NCBI GenBank assembly: GCA_002372615.1
Contig: DFHG01000009.1
Span: 124,001 to 188,000 of the forward strand
DNA length: 64,000 nucleotides
Source of the DNA: Mycoplasmataceae bacterium UBA3729
Lineage (GTDB): Bacteria; Bacillota_I; Bacilli_A; Mycoplasmatales; Mycoplasmoidaceae
Reading direction: 5' to 3'
Shown: positions 54,203-64,000 of the stretch, one piece after another
Position numbering within the stretch: the stretch's first letter is position 1
How the letters are laid out: every line of letters begins with the position of its first letter
The notes under the pieces: generated by a model
The model's input: the letters and a program-made list of their open reading frames with translations, nothing else
What the model was told of the DNA's origin: nothing
Databases searched by the model: none
Program-made: the position numbers and the translations under genes

Positions 54203-54700
54203 CTAATTTATGAATAAAAAAATACTAAATATTGACACAACTAATATAACGACAACAATAAAAATAAATGATGCAATAATGACAAACGATCTATACATTG
54301 AATGATAAATTTTTTTCTTAATATTATTATTTCTTAGTATTGATGATCAATCATATGTTTCATTAAATTTATATTTAGAATTTACTACTTTGTATGTTGC
54401 TTGTTTTTCAAGTTCTCTAAAACATTTTTCAATTTTTAAATATTTTTATACATTAAAAAAACAAGTTGCATTTCCAAATAAACAAACCATATATACAAGA
54501 ACACATACAATAACTTTATTACTAAAATCATTAAAAATTTCTTTGAAGTTTATTAATATTCCTGTAACAGAAATATAAATTGAGAAAAAAATTAAAAAAG
54601 AAGTAAATCAATGTTTGACATTGTCTGACATTCTATTTATTATTGATGAAATTTTATTCCGATAAAAAAGATAATAACTTTCAGTTGTTTCTTTAATCAT
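54203..54700 (-). pseudogene. Four-helix membrane protein with internal stop, paired with the TIR-like gene
   Basis: Frame from ATG 54700 to 54203 has one TAA at 54446-54448. Before it are two hydrophobic helices (FTSFLIFFSIYISVTGI, VIVCVLVYMVCLFG), after it a charged stretch and two further hydrophobic runs (SFVIIASFIFIVVVILVV). The frame is the same on both sides, so one base change (for example CAA to TAA) explains it. The layout recalls SLATT-type membrane effectors, which pair with nucleotide-signal systems; this is inference. Confidence 0.5.
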
Positions 54701-54767
54701 ATCAGCAAAATTATATTATTTTAAATATTCAAAAAGCGTAGCTTTTGTGTGGGTGGGAGCAAATAAT

Positions 54768-54831
54768 AATATAGTGATAATTACTAATATACAAAGTATA
54801 TTAGTAGTTGATTTTACCACTATATTTTTTT
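54768..54831 (+). terminator. Bipartite hairpin with T run
   Basis: Outer arms AATATAGTG (54768-54776) and CACTATATT (54818-54826) enclose a perfect inner hairpin ACTAATATAC AAA GTATATTAGT (54783-54805). A T run follows to 54831. Possible terminator in front of the VirD4-like fragment, or an operator. Confidence 0.5.
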
Positions 54832-54890
54832 GCTATTATCCTGCTGACTTTTAGGAATAAAAATGCTATAAGATTTTCGAGGACATTTTT

Positions 54891-55352
54891 ATGAATAAAA
54901 GTCGAGTGAAAAAATCAATTCTAATATGTGGTATTAGCAATCATGCTTTATGGGTTGCTATGAATATTTTTAGTTGGGTAGCAACTTTGATATTTAATAC
55001 TATTAGTCATAACAAGACTAATTGGTTTTTGAACTCAAATTTATTTGTTATAGCTGCAGTGCTATGATTAATAATAGTTGGAGCATTTGGATATAACCAC
55101 TTTGTAAAAACACGAGGACTTAAAAAGAATGGAATGTTAAGTCCGAGTGAGTTTTAAAAGATTGGAACAGATTATTTGCCAATCGAAAACACATCCCCAG
55201 AAAAGGGATGAATTTTAAATTTTAAAAAAGTGAGTGGCAAGGTTGCTTATAAGCACTTGCTAAACTATAATAGTCTGGTTTATGGTATAACCCGTGCTGG
55301 TAAAACAACAGGATTTGTTTTACCAACTATTTACTCAAAACATAGTTATTAA
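54891..55352 (+). pseudogene. VirD4/TraG coupling-protein fragment
   Basis: One frame with an internal TAA at 55155-55157 and an early end at 55350. The N-part has two membrane helices (ILICGISNHALWVAMNIF region and LFVIAAVLWLIIVGAFG); after the stop VYGITRAGKTTGFVLPTI is a Walker A of the coupling-protein type. The remaining ~400 residues of the ATPase are missing. Indicates that the island derives from a conjugative element. Confidence 0.65.
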
Positions 55353-55395
55353 TTAAAAATATATTCATATTGAATATAGATATATTTTTATATTA

Positions 55396-55473
55396 TGGTG
55401 CCGACTATTGGAATCGAACCAACAACCTACTGATTACAGGTCAGTTGCTCTGCCAGATTGAGCTAAGTCGGCA
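55396..55473 (-). tRNA. tRNA-Thr(UGU)
   Basis: Acceptor TGCCGAC/GTCGGCA pairs fully, D arm and T arm (GGTTCGATTCC) normal, CCA encoded. The anticodon stem ACTGA/TCAGT encloses CCTGTAA, giving anticodon TGT; position 33 is C where U is nearly universal. It marks the right edge of the island. Confidence 0.9.
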
Positions 55474-55587
55474 TATCAATAATGAATTATATATATTTTA
55501 TATGAATACATGTTTACTAAAAATTATCAAATGTGTTATTTAGCACTATCATAATATGATTGCTAATTTTTATGTATAATTATTTCT

Positions 55588-56781
55588 ATGTCTAATGCCA
55601 ATAAAAGAGATTATTATGATGTTTTAGGTGTTTCTAAAAATGCTTCACTTGAAGAAATTAAACGAGCATTTAGAAAATTAGCAATGAAATATCATCCTGA
55701 TCGTAACAAAGAACCTGGTGCTGAGGAGGAATTTAAAAAAATCAATGAAGCCTATCAAGTTCTAAGTGATGATGAAAAGCGAAAACTATATGATCAATTT
55801 GGTTTTGAAGGTTTAAATCAGAGTGGATTTAATAGTGAAAACATTAATCCTTTTGATATTTTTAATCAATTTTTTGGTGGTTCAGGTGGTTTTTCATTTA
55901 ATACAAATGATGATGATGGTCCATTTGGTGATATATTTTCTTCAATGTTTGGTGGTAGAAGAAGACAAAGAAGTAATTGAAAGAATCAAGCAAAATTCGA
56001 TCAAGATATTCATGCACAAATTACTATTTCCTTTTTAGATTCTATTTTAGGTACCACAAAAACATTTGATATTAATATTAAAAAAACTTGTGATGAATGT
56101 GGTGGAAATGGTGCTGGTAATCACGGTAAAGATATTAAGGATTGTCCACAATGTAATGGTAGAGGATATGTTATTAGTCAAACTCGTACTATTATGGGAA
56201 TTATGCAATCACAAAGTATTTGCCGCAAATGTAATGGAACTGGGAAGATTATTAATAGTAAATGTAGTAAATGTGGTGGCAAAGGTTATTTAGAATCCTT
56301 ACAAACTATTAAATTTGATATTCCATCAGGAATTAAAAATGGTGAAACTATTGTAATTAATAATCAAGGCAATAAAATTAATAGTGTAAGAGGAAATGTA
56401 TATATCACAATATTTGTTCAACCAAGTAAAATTTTTAAAAGAGAAGGTAATAAATTATATACACATGTGTTAGTTGATCCAATTAATGCTATTTGCGGTG
56501 GAGTTATTTCTATTCCTACACCATATGGAATTAAACAATTAAAACTTAAACCATATACAGCTAACAATGATTCAATTACAGTTGCTAACATGGGAATTAA
56601 AGATATTCGTATTGGCCCTTTTAGTAAAAAAAGCAATGGAGATTTAATTTTGATTATTAATTATGCTGCACCAAATCGATATAAATCTAAACAATTAGAT
56701 ATGTTAACTGAATTAGCAAAGATAGAAAATGATGAAGTAAAGCATTACAATGAAAAAATAAGAAAGGAGTTAGAACGATAA
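55588..56781 (+). CDS. dnaJ: Chaperone DnaJ
   Basis: Full-length type I Hsp40, 397 residues. J domain with KYHPDRN (HPD at residues 33-35), a short Gly/Phe region, four CxxCxGxG zinc repeats (CDECGGNG, CPQCNGRG, CRKCNGTG, CSKCGGKG), then the substrate-binding C-terminal domain. TGA at 55978 is Trp. Stimulates DnaK; grpE follows three bases downstream. No CIRCE element seen upstream. Confidence 0.96.
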
Positions 56782-56784
56782 TTT

Positions 56785-57426
56785 ATGAATAAAAAAGAAG
56801 ATAAACAAAATAAATCTAATGATAAATCAATAAATAGAGAACAAGAATTGTTAAATAAAATTAAACTTCTTGAAACTAATATTACTAAAAAAGATGAAGA
56901 AATTGAATCTTCTCATGAAAATATTACTAATTTATTAAAAAAGAATGATGAGTTAAATAGCACAATTAATAAAATTAACCAAGATTTCATCATTAAAGTT
57001 AATGAGAAAGCAAATGAAGCTAATAAAATTTTGCAAGCAAAAATCAAAGAAACACAAGATAAAAGTGAAAAAGAACTATCAAATTTAAAAAAATATGCAT
57101 TATCAGATTCAATTATTGGATTATTACAAATTTTAAACCAATTTTCTTTAGCAACTAATCACAAAGTAGAAGACCCAAAACTTATTAAATTTTATGATGG
57201 TTTTAAAATCTTTAACACATTATTTAATAATTGATTGAAGGAAATTGGTGTGATTAAGATCAATGTAAAAGTTGGAGATGAATTTGATCCCAACATCATG
57301 GATGCAGTTGATATTTTTAAAGATAGCAATTTAGAAAATAATAAAGTTTATAAAATTATAGAAGATGGATATAAATTGCATGAACGTGTTATTTATCATG
57401 CAAAAGTTATTGTTGTAAAGAAATAA
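56785..57426 (+). CDS. grpE: GrpE nucleotide exchange factor
   Basis: 213 residues: a long N-terminal coiled coil (residues 15-100) and a C-terminal beta domain with GVIKINVKVGDEFDPN and VYKIIEDGYKLHERVIYHAKVIV, the GrpE signature (GY...R..R.A.V.V). TGA(Trp) at 57232. Works with DnaJ encoded directly upstream. Its stop is one base from the end of the convergent RNase J-like gene. Confidence 0.92.
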
Positions 57427-57427
57427 A

Positions 57428-59125
57428 TTATTTTTTATTTTTAAAAACTAAAGCAGAAATAATTAATGGTTTTTTTTCAAATTTTTTTTCATAATTTTTT
57501 GTAAATATTTTCTTGATATAGTATTTAAAATCTTTTGTATTAATAGGTTTTGATACATCAGTAATATTCTTTTCTAAATATTCATTTATAAGTTCAATGC
57601 AATTAGTATTGATTTGTTTGATAATTTCTTGATTTTCATTAGTTAAATTTACTACACCTATTGGTTCAAAATTACTTAGTAAAATCTTTTTATTATTTTT
57701 ATCAATAAACAAGTTTACAATGATAGCACCATCACTTGTCATTTGTTTTCTTTCAAATATTGTTGTTGATCCTGGATCGACAGAACCATTAGAATTAACA
57801 AATTGCAATTGTTGTTTTATATATTTATTTTTAGGGTTTAGATTACCATCATTAATTCATGCAACATCACCATTGCCTAGTTTAATAATATTTTCATTTC
57901 TAATATAACTTTTTGAAATGACTTCTTGATATTGAACAAAATTCATGTATAAACCATTAATAGGAATAACATATTTTGGTCTAATCAAATCAATTAAAAA
58001 CTTATGGTCTTCTGCAGAAGCTGTAGCAGTAATAATTTCTTTTGGTAATTTAATAACTTTTTGTACATTAGAGCAAACAATATCATCAAACATTTTTGCT
58101 TCTAATTTTTCATAACCATTTACTTGGTGCGTTGCATAAACAAAATAATCAGAAGGTAAAATTTTAATTAATGGATCTTCATCATTAATTATGGCATGAA
58201 TTTTACTAATTAATCTTTGATGGATGCCTGTTAATACAATAACTGCATCATTTGTAGTCTGCATTTGTTCTTTTCTAATAGTTTTTAATTTGTGATTTAC
58301 AAAATATCCCTTTTTAATAAGAAAATCAAATTCTTTATTAATTGATCCTGAATAAATAATAAATGGTCTTTTTTTATGTGCACATACACTTGCAATAGTC
58401 ATCACTGTGTACATATCAAATTCATTACATGCGATTAAAATTCTTCCATTATTACATGTAGAAATAGTATCAGTTAAAAAATCTAATGTACTGTGTGATG
58501 GACTAGTAAATCCTTTATTAATTCCAACATTTCCTACACCTGTAATTAATAACAAGTTATTACCTTTTGTAATTCTATTAATGTATGGCATTTGATTGTC
58601 AAAAGCCAAATTACGATTTGAATTAATCATAAAATCATCAATAAATATTACTGCACCATTTCTTGTATTGATGATAAAACCTAATGATTTAGGTGAAAAA
58701 TTAGAAATATTGAATGGAGTGATAAAACATTCACCTAATTTAAATGATTTTAATGGATCAATAATTCTCACATTAGGTTTAAAATTTACTTTGTCTAATA
58801 TATCTAAATAAGAAAAATAATTATTTATAACAACTGCTCCCACATCACTTACATAAATAGGAAGATTAGGAATATTTTTTAATAAAAATGGTAAACCAGC
58901 ATAATTTTCATATTGTGGTGTTCCAATAAATAATCCTTTAATTTTAGATGCATTTTTAATAATTCAACTAAAATCAGGAATGATTTTTCTAATACCTAAC
59001 TGAGAATTTGGTGGAGTTAAAATTCCACAATTAAATAAATAAATGTCATTATCCACAGATAATGCATAGCATTGTTTTCCTTTTTCATTAAAGCCACCAA
59101 AGCCAACAAAATTAATATTACTCAT
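57428..59125 (-). CDS. RNase J paralogue without the metal-binding motif
   Basis: 565 residues with RNase J layout: beta-lactamase half, beta-CASP insert, second half, C-terminal region. The usual GTHGHEDH is GTPQYENY at residues 68-75, so all metal-ligating His/Asp are replaced. NFSPKSLGFIINTRNGAVIF with IDDFMIN corresponds to the SIPDS...GDFK part, also changed. Likely catalytically inactive, perhaps a partner of an active RNase J, as RNase J2-like proteins are. AGGAAA precedes ATG 59125. Confidence 0.82.
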
Positions 59126-59227
59126 TGATTTTTCCTATTTATATAAAAAGTATCAAACTTTAATGATATGTAGTTATATTTACTAATATTATAATTAAAA
59201 AAGTATCATTATTAAATGGTATTTTTT

Positions 59228-59310
59228 GCACATGTGGCGGAATGGTAGACGCGTTAGACTTAGGATCTAATTCTTAACGAGTAGGGGTTCAAATCCCTTC
59301 ATGTGCACCA
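59228..59310 (+). tRNA. tRNA-Leu(UAG)
   Basis: Acceptor GCACATG/CATGTGC, class II structure with a variable arm, T arm GGGGTTCAAATCCC, encoded CCA. The anticodon loop CTTAGGA gives TAG, reading CUN codons. Confidence 0.95.
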
Positions 59311-59329
59311 TATTGGATAGATTAATTCA

Positions 59330-60217
59330 TTACAAATTAGAAATAATATCTCATCATTTTTTTTCTTTTATCATTTTAATTTCCTGTTTATATATTGGTT
59401 GATTATCATATCATGGTGTTTCAAGAATTTTAACAATATTGATTAATTTAGGATGATATACAAAATTTAAAAGATTATTAAAACCAATTGTTCCATAACC
59501 AATATTTTCATGACGATCTTTTTTACTTCCTTTGATGTTTTTTGAATCATTAAGATGGATAACTTTTAAATATGAAAATGGAATATTTTGTTCAAAATGT
59601 TTAAATAAATTATCAATGTTAGTAAGATCATATCCACTATCATTAATATGACATGTGTCTAGACAAATGCCGATCCTATTTTTATTAATTATTAAATTAA
59701 TAATATTAGCTAATTCCTCAAATTTAGCACCAATTTCAGTACCTTTTCCTGACATTGTTTCTAAACAAATTATAACTTTCAAATCTTTTGTTTTATCAAT
59801 AATTTCATTAATACATTCACTAATATTTTTAATTCCTTCTTGTAAAGAACAATTAACTGCATTACCAGGGTGAATAACTAAATGTTTTGCTCCTATTGCT
59901 GCAGTTCTTTTAACTTCATTAGTAATAATATCTATTGCATATTTTCTCTTTTTAATATCATTATTAGCTAAATTGATGATATAAGGAGCATGAATAATAA
60001 CATCATCTAAAAATCAATTGTTTTCATCAAGAATTTTTCTAAATTCATTAATTTTTAATTTGTTTATGTTAACTCGGATAGAACTTTGTGGTGGACCAGT
60101 ATAAATCATCATAGCATTAGCTCCATAGCTTATTGCTTCATTAATACTATCAACTAGATAATTAGGAGCTTTTAGTCTAATATGACAACCAATTTTTATA
60201 TTAAGTCTATTATTCAT
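59330..60217 (-). CDS. nfo: Endonuclease IV (AP endonuclease)
   Basis: 295 residues, TIM barrel. Zinc/catalytic segments: IGCHIRL, IHAPYIINLA, HLVIHPGNAV, ICLETMSGKG, GICLDTCHINDSGYD and VIHLNDSKN. Cuts at abasic sites in base-excision repair and would act after MutM. Three in-frame TGA(Trp) at the C-terminus. Divergent from the following transporter gene. Confidence 0.95.
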
Positions 60218-60262
60218 TGTTTTTATCCATATATTATTAATATAAAATATATTTATATTATT

Positions 60263-61393
60263 ATGTTTAAAAACAATAGCTCTGCAACTCCATTATTAAG
60301 TGCTACTCAAGTTTTATTAATATTTGTTGCATTTGTTGCAACTATGTTTATTGTTATTTTTATTAAAAAAATATATTATCGCTTCCATTTACATAAGAAA
60401 ATTAATATAATTCCACAAATTAGCACAAAAGATATTACAAATATTGCAATGAATATAGCAATGTCTATTGCTATTATCATTATTCTTACATTGTTTACAG
60501 CAGGAGCACTCGGAGTAATTTTTCGGGCATATCCAGGCACACGTATATTAATAGAAGGAATATTAATTCAATTAAGCGGATTATTATTTGGCCCTATTTT
60601 AGGTTTAATCATTGGTGCGCTTACTGATTTATTGTCAATTTGTTTAACTGCTGGAATGTTTCATTATGGATATTTTATTATTGCTATAGGATATGGATTA
60701 TTTTCTGGTTTAATTAGATCAATTTATGTTTCTGTTAAACAAAATAAAACCAAATTTTCTCTAATTACAACCTTACTTACTGTTTTAATTACAGGTTTAT
60801 TTTGTGTATTTATTCTTTATCAGCCTTATCAAGATTTTAAGATTTCAGCTTTTAATCTTGATTTAACTATCAAAAAATATGTTTTAACAATTATTCCAAT
60901 TATATTTTCATCAATTATCATAGTTGTCATTTGATTATGTAATTTCTTTTTTGATAAATTTTATGAGAATAAATTATTTTGATTAAAAGTAAAATACAAT
61001 GTTAAATATCAATGAAAAATGAATAAATTCAATAGAAAGGCAAAAAGCTTTTCTAATAATGATTCGGTTTTAAGACACACTATTTGAATATCAAGAAATT
61101 TAAACTACATCACTAATTTACGAAAAAAGATATTGTTATTAACAAAACAAATTGATGGTGAAAAGAAAATATTGTCATGATTTGATTATTTGTGTCCTTG
61201 TTTATGTTTAGTTAATTTAGTGCAATTATTGTGTAATTGTTTTATGATTCCTTTTTTTGATGTTGAATTTTCATCTTTTAAATACGATTATTGATTGGTT
61301 ATAAGAACTGTGTTATATCCCATTATTGCTTTAATTAATTTAGCTGTAATTTATTCTTCATATCGAATTGCATACAGATTGATTAATAGATAG
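60263..61393 (+). CDS. ECF transporter S component-like membrane protein
   Basis: 376 residues. Six to eight membrane helices; the stretch FRAYPGTRILIEGILIQLSG with GPILGLIIGALTDLL resembles substrate-binding S components of ECF vitamin transporters (FolT group). Longer than typical S components (~180), with an extra C-terminal part containing two more helices after a basic cytoplasmic segment. The vitamin cannot be told. It ends nine bases before gatC. Confidence 0.65.
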
Positions 61394-61402
61394 GAGTGAA
61401 AA

Positions 61403-61687
61403 ATGATAGTAGTTGATAAAGAATTAATTAAAAGTATTGCTAAAGCAAATTATTTTGAAGTTGATGATGAACTTTTAGATAAATTGGTGTTTGAAATTAA
61501 AGAAATCTATAAAAATTTTGATGTTTTAAAAACAAAATATGATATTTCTAATATCGAACCAACAGATTATGGTTGTAACCATTCATTTAATAATTTAATT
61601 GATGATGTGCCACATATTCATGATGCAGAATTAGTAATTAAAAATGTCAATAAAAAAACAAATGATAATTTTGTGGAGATTAAATAA
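61403..61687 (+). CDS. gatC: Glu-tRNA(Gln)/Asp-tRNA(Asn) amidotransferase subunit C
   Basis: 94 residues, small stabilising subunit. The helices ELIKSIAKANYFEVDDELLD and the DISNIEPTDYG turn (usually V.P..) match GatC; RBS AGGAGTG lies before ATG 61403. First gene of gatCAB. Confidence 0.82.
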   Translation: MIVVDKELIKSIAKANYFEVDDELLDKLVFEIKEIYKNFDVLKTKYDISNIEPTDYGCNHSFNNLIDDVPHIHDAELVIKNVNKKTNDNFVEIK

Positions 61688-61689
61688 TT

Positions 61690-63132
61690 ATGGCACAATC
61701 TATGATTCTAGATTATCATAAAAAGATAATTAATAATAAATCACACATTAGTACAACTTTTAATGAGATAAAGAAAAATATTGTGAAAATAAATAATTCA
61801 CATACATTCATAACTACAACAACTAATGGTATTGATATTAAAGAATATGAAAAATCTATTAATAATAATTTAGACAATCTTTTATTTGCTGTTCCCTATA
61901 CATTAAAAGATAATATTACTACTAAAGATATTTTAACAACAGGGGGAAGTAAAATTCTACAAAATTATATTCCTCCATTTAATGCTACATTGTATGATTT
62001 AATTAATAAAAAGCAAGCAATACTAATTGGTAAAACTAATCTTGATGAATTTGGTTTAGGTGATAGCGGAACATATTCAGCATTTGGTGATGTAACTAAT
62101 TTTTATGATAATAGATGTATTACTGGTGGTAGTTCTTCAGGAAGTGTAAATGCTATTGCAGCAAATACATGTTTTTTTTCTATTGGAACTGATACTGGTG
62201 ATTCTTCTCGAAGACCAAGTACATACTTAGGTGTTGTTGGTTTTAAGCCATCATATGGTTTAATTTCACGATATGGTGTTTTACCTTATGCCCCTTCATT
62301 AGACACAGTTGGTATTATTGCCAATTATGTTACTGATATTGCTATTGTTGCAGATGCAATAATTAAATTTGATGAAAAAGATTACACTAGTCAAAATATT
62401 AAATTTGATGGTTTTTTAAAAAGTTTAAAACCAATTGAAAAAATTAGATTTAGTGTGATTAAAGACATTGATAAATATCTTGAGAAAAATGCTGCTGCAA
62501 GTTATTTTAAATCAATTGAATTAATTAAAAAACATGGGCATATCATTAATGAAGTAGAAATAGATTGGGCATTAGTTAGAATTATTCCAACAATTTATAA
62601 GGTAATAAGTTGTGTTGAAGCTAAAAGTTGTTATGCAAATTTAACAGGTATTACTTTTGGTAAAAATTTTGATGATATTAGTGGTTTTGAGAAAATTATT
62701 ACAAATAATCGTACAAAAGGTTTCGGTAATCAATTTAAACGACGTTTAATAATTGGTGGTTTTTCTACATATAAAGAAAATTACCATGATGTTTATAAAT
62801 TAGCTTCTAAATTTAGAACATTAATTATTCAACAGGTTAATAAATTATTAGCAAATAATGATGCATTTATTTTACCAGGAACTTCTTCTACTGCTCCATT
62901 AATAAGTGATGTAAAAAATGGAAAATTTAAAACAAATGAAGCAGATGATATTGTGCAGTTAAGTAATTTCGCTTCCACTCCTTCTATTTCTATTCCTACT
63001 GAATTTATTGGTAAATTACCATATGGGATCAATATTTCTACGCATATTAATGATGATCAAAAGTTATTAAATATTGCACTTACATTAGAAGAAATATTTA
63101 AATTTCATAAAGAGGTAAAAAACAATGATTAG
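61690..63132 (+). CDS. gatA: Glu-tRNA(Gln) amidotransferase subunit A
   Basis: 480 residues, amidase-signature family; releases ammonia from glutamine for tRNA amidation. Catalytic Lys in PYTLKDNI, the GGSSSGS motif, and the cis-Ser/Ser pair in GTDTGDSSRRP, where the more usual form is DTGGSIRQP. Starts two bases after gatC and overlaps gatB by eight bases. With gatB it implies indirect Gln-tRNA formation. Confidence 0.94.
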   Translation: MAQSMILDYHKKIINNKSHISTTFNEIKKNIVKINNSHTFITTTTNGIDIKEYEKSINNNLDNLLFAVPYTLKDNITTKDILTTGGSKILQNYIPPFNATLYDLINKKQAILIGKTNLDEFGLGDSGTYSAFGDVTNFYDNRCITGGSSSGSVNAIAANTCFFSIGTDTGDSSRRPSTYLGVVGFKPSYGLISRYGVLPYAPSLDTVGIIANYVTDIAIVADAIIKFDEKDYTSQNIKFDGFLKSLKPIEKIRFSVIKDIDKYLEKNAAASYFKSIELIKKHGHIINEVEIDWALVRIIPTIYKVISCVEAKSCYANLTGITFGKNFDDISGFEKIITNNRTKGFGNQFKRRLIIGGFSTYKENYHDVYKLASKFRTLIIQQVNKLLANNDAFILPGTSSTAPLISDVKNGKFKTNEADDIVQLSNFASTPSISIPTEFIGKLPYGINISTHINDDQKLLNIALTLEEIFKFHKEVKNND

Positions 63133-64000
63133 CAATTTCATACCGGTTATCGGAATAGAAGTGCATTGTCAACTTAATACAAAAGCAAAAATGTTTTCTG
63201 ATGCAAAACATAATAATGATGATCCTGTGAATACAAATATTAGTCCTATTGATTTAGGTTTACCTGGAACATTACCAACTGTTAATAAATTTGCAGTAAG
63301 TAAAGCAATTAGGTTAGCTCATCTTTTACATATGGAAATTGATCATATTTTAAGATTTGATCGTAAAAATTATTTTTATCAAGATTTACCAAAAGGTTAT
63401 CAGATAACTCAACAATTTTATCCAATTGGGAAAAATGGATATATCGAAATAGGTAACAATAAAAAAATTCGTATTCAAAGAATTCATATTGAAGAAGATA
63501 CGGCAAAAGAAATGAATGTTAATGGTCATATTCATTTAGATTACAATCGTGCTGGTGTACCATTGATTGAAATTGTTTCTGAACCAGATATTCATTCAGC
63601 AGAAGAAGCGGTTTCATATTTAGTTAATTTAAAAAGATTATTAGTGTTCATGAATATATCAGATGGAAAAATGGAAAATGGTTCTTTAAGAGCAGATATT
63701 AATGTTTCATTATCAATTTTTGGATCTGATAAAAAGAACCAACGCGTAGAGATTAAAAATGTTAATTCATTTGCTAATATTGCAAAAGCAATAAACTATG
63801 AAATTGAGAGACAAAGTGAATTGTTATTATTGAATAAAAAAATTGATGAAGTTACTTTGAAATGAAATGAACAAACTAAAACAACTGAATTTATAAGATC
63901 TAAATTAAAAGAAGACCAATATTCATATCAAGTTGAACCTAACATTCTTCCTATTAAGTTGGACAATCAATTTTTAAAAGAATCAATACAGATAAATGAG
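63125..64000 (+). CDS. gatB: Glu-tRNA(Gln) amidotransferase subunit B, 3' end outside window
   Basis: Subunit that phosphorylates Glu-tRNA(Gln) and transfers ammonia. The visible 292 residues hold GIEVHCQLNTKAKMFS, the metal-site FDRKNYFYQDLPKGYQITQ, HIEEDTAK and RADINVS. TGA at 63863 is Trp. About 180 further residues with the tail domain are expected beyond the window. Confidence 0.95.

Noticed and set aside
58407..58811. Two plus-strand frames inside the RNase J-like gene
   Set aside because: The minus-strand 565-residue frame is continuous and matches RNase J layout, so these are shadows.

Overview
The window is a piece of a low-GC Mollicutes (mycoplasma-like) chromosome. Dozens of otherwise intact reading frames are interrupted only by in-frame TGA, which must be read as tryptophan (for example KtrB, Obg, PFOR, DnaJ, GatB). 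Gene density is high, neighbouring genes often overlap, and single-gene cues fit a reduced wall-less bacterium: a stand-alone 5'-3' exonuclease next to mutM and coaE, a fused PstC-PstA, and DUF31 lipoprotein peptidase. A full-length pyruvate:ferredoxin oxidoreductase (PFOR) together with acetate kinase suggests an anaerobic lifestyle. As far as I recall, PFOR is known among mycoplasmas from the Trichomonas-associated 'Candidatus Mycoplasma girerdii', so a relative of that lineage is a reasonable inference, not a demonstrated identity.

Layout. 1-9.2 kb: potassium uptake (ktrA/ktrB, divergent), then a tight run gmk, rlmN, PP2C phosphatase, obg, nadE, 5'-3' exonuclease, mutM, coaE. 9.4-12.0 kb: helicase-loading pair DnaB/DnaD-like plus DnaI, and a convergent hypothetical gene. 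12.1-17.8 kb: PFOR, proS, ptsH, crr. 17.9-24.5 kb: tsf, pyrH, a tiny Lys/Cys-rich protein, terminator, frr, cdsA, dxr, LTA-synthase-like sulfatase. 24.5-32.9 kb: rpsD, ackA, DJ-1/PfpI protein, ribosome hibernation factor, and a phosphate cluster pstS, pstCA fusion, pstB, SemiSWEET-like gene, phoU. 32.9-37.8 kb: surface zone with a DUF31 peptidase lipoprotein, a 936-residue lipoprotein with Ig-like and membrane segments, and a frameshifted ferritin-like gene. 37.9-39.5 kb: YmdB-type phosphodiesterase, deoxynucleoside kinase, tRNA-Trp.

39.5-55.4 kb, between tRNA-Trp(CCA) and tRNA-Thr(UGU), is an accessory island. It combines decayed integrative-element genes (tyrosine integrase, VirD4/TraG start, membrane protein tail) with many defence-type genes: an EcoRI-like methyltransferase with a probable restriction enzyme, three proteins carrying an RN-x3/4-H HEPN motif, a broken AbiH, two ToxN/AbiQ-like toxins each preceded by a foldable RNA segment, a DUF4238-like protein, and a TIR-like protein paired with a four-helix membrane protein. 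The island is modular: four arrays of a GGTATTAC repeat with 21-bp spacing follow cargo genes, three paralogues of a short 'VKSKGG...GGRK' protein precede or accompany them, a ~1-kb block is present twice, and each copy of that block ends in an imperfect copy of the 3' end of tRNA-Trp. Frameshifts cluster here and are absent from the core genes.

55.5-64 kb returns to core genes: dnaJ, grpE, an RNase J paralogue that has lost its metal ligands, tRNA-Leu(UAG), endonuclease IV, an ECF transporter S component-like protein, and gatC-gatA-gatB (the last cut by the window edge).

Most functional names rest on motif recognition by eye. No database search, fold prediction or alignment program was run.
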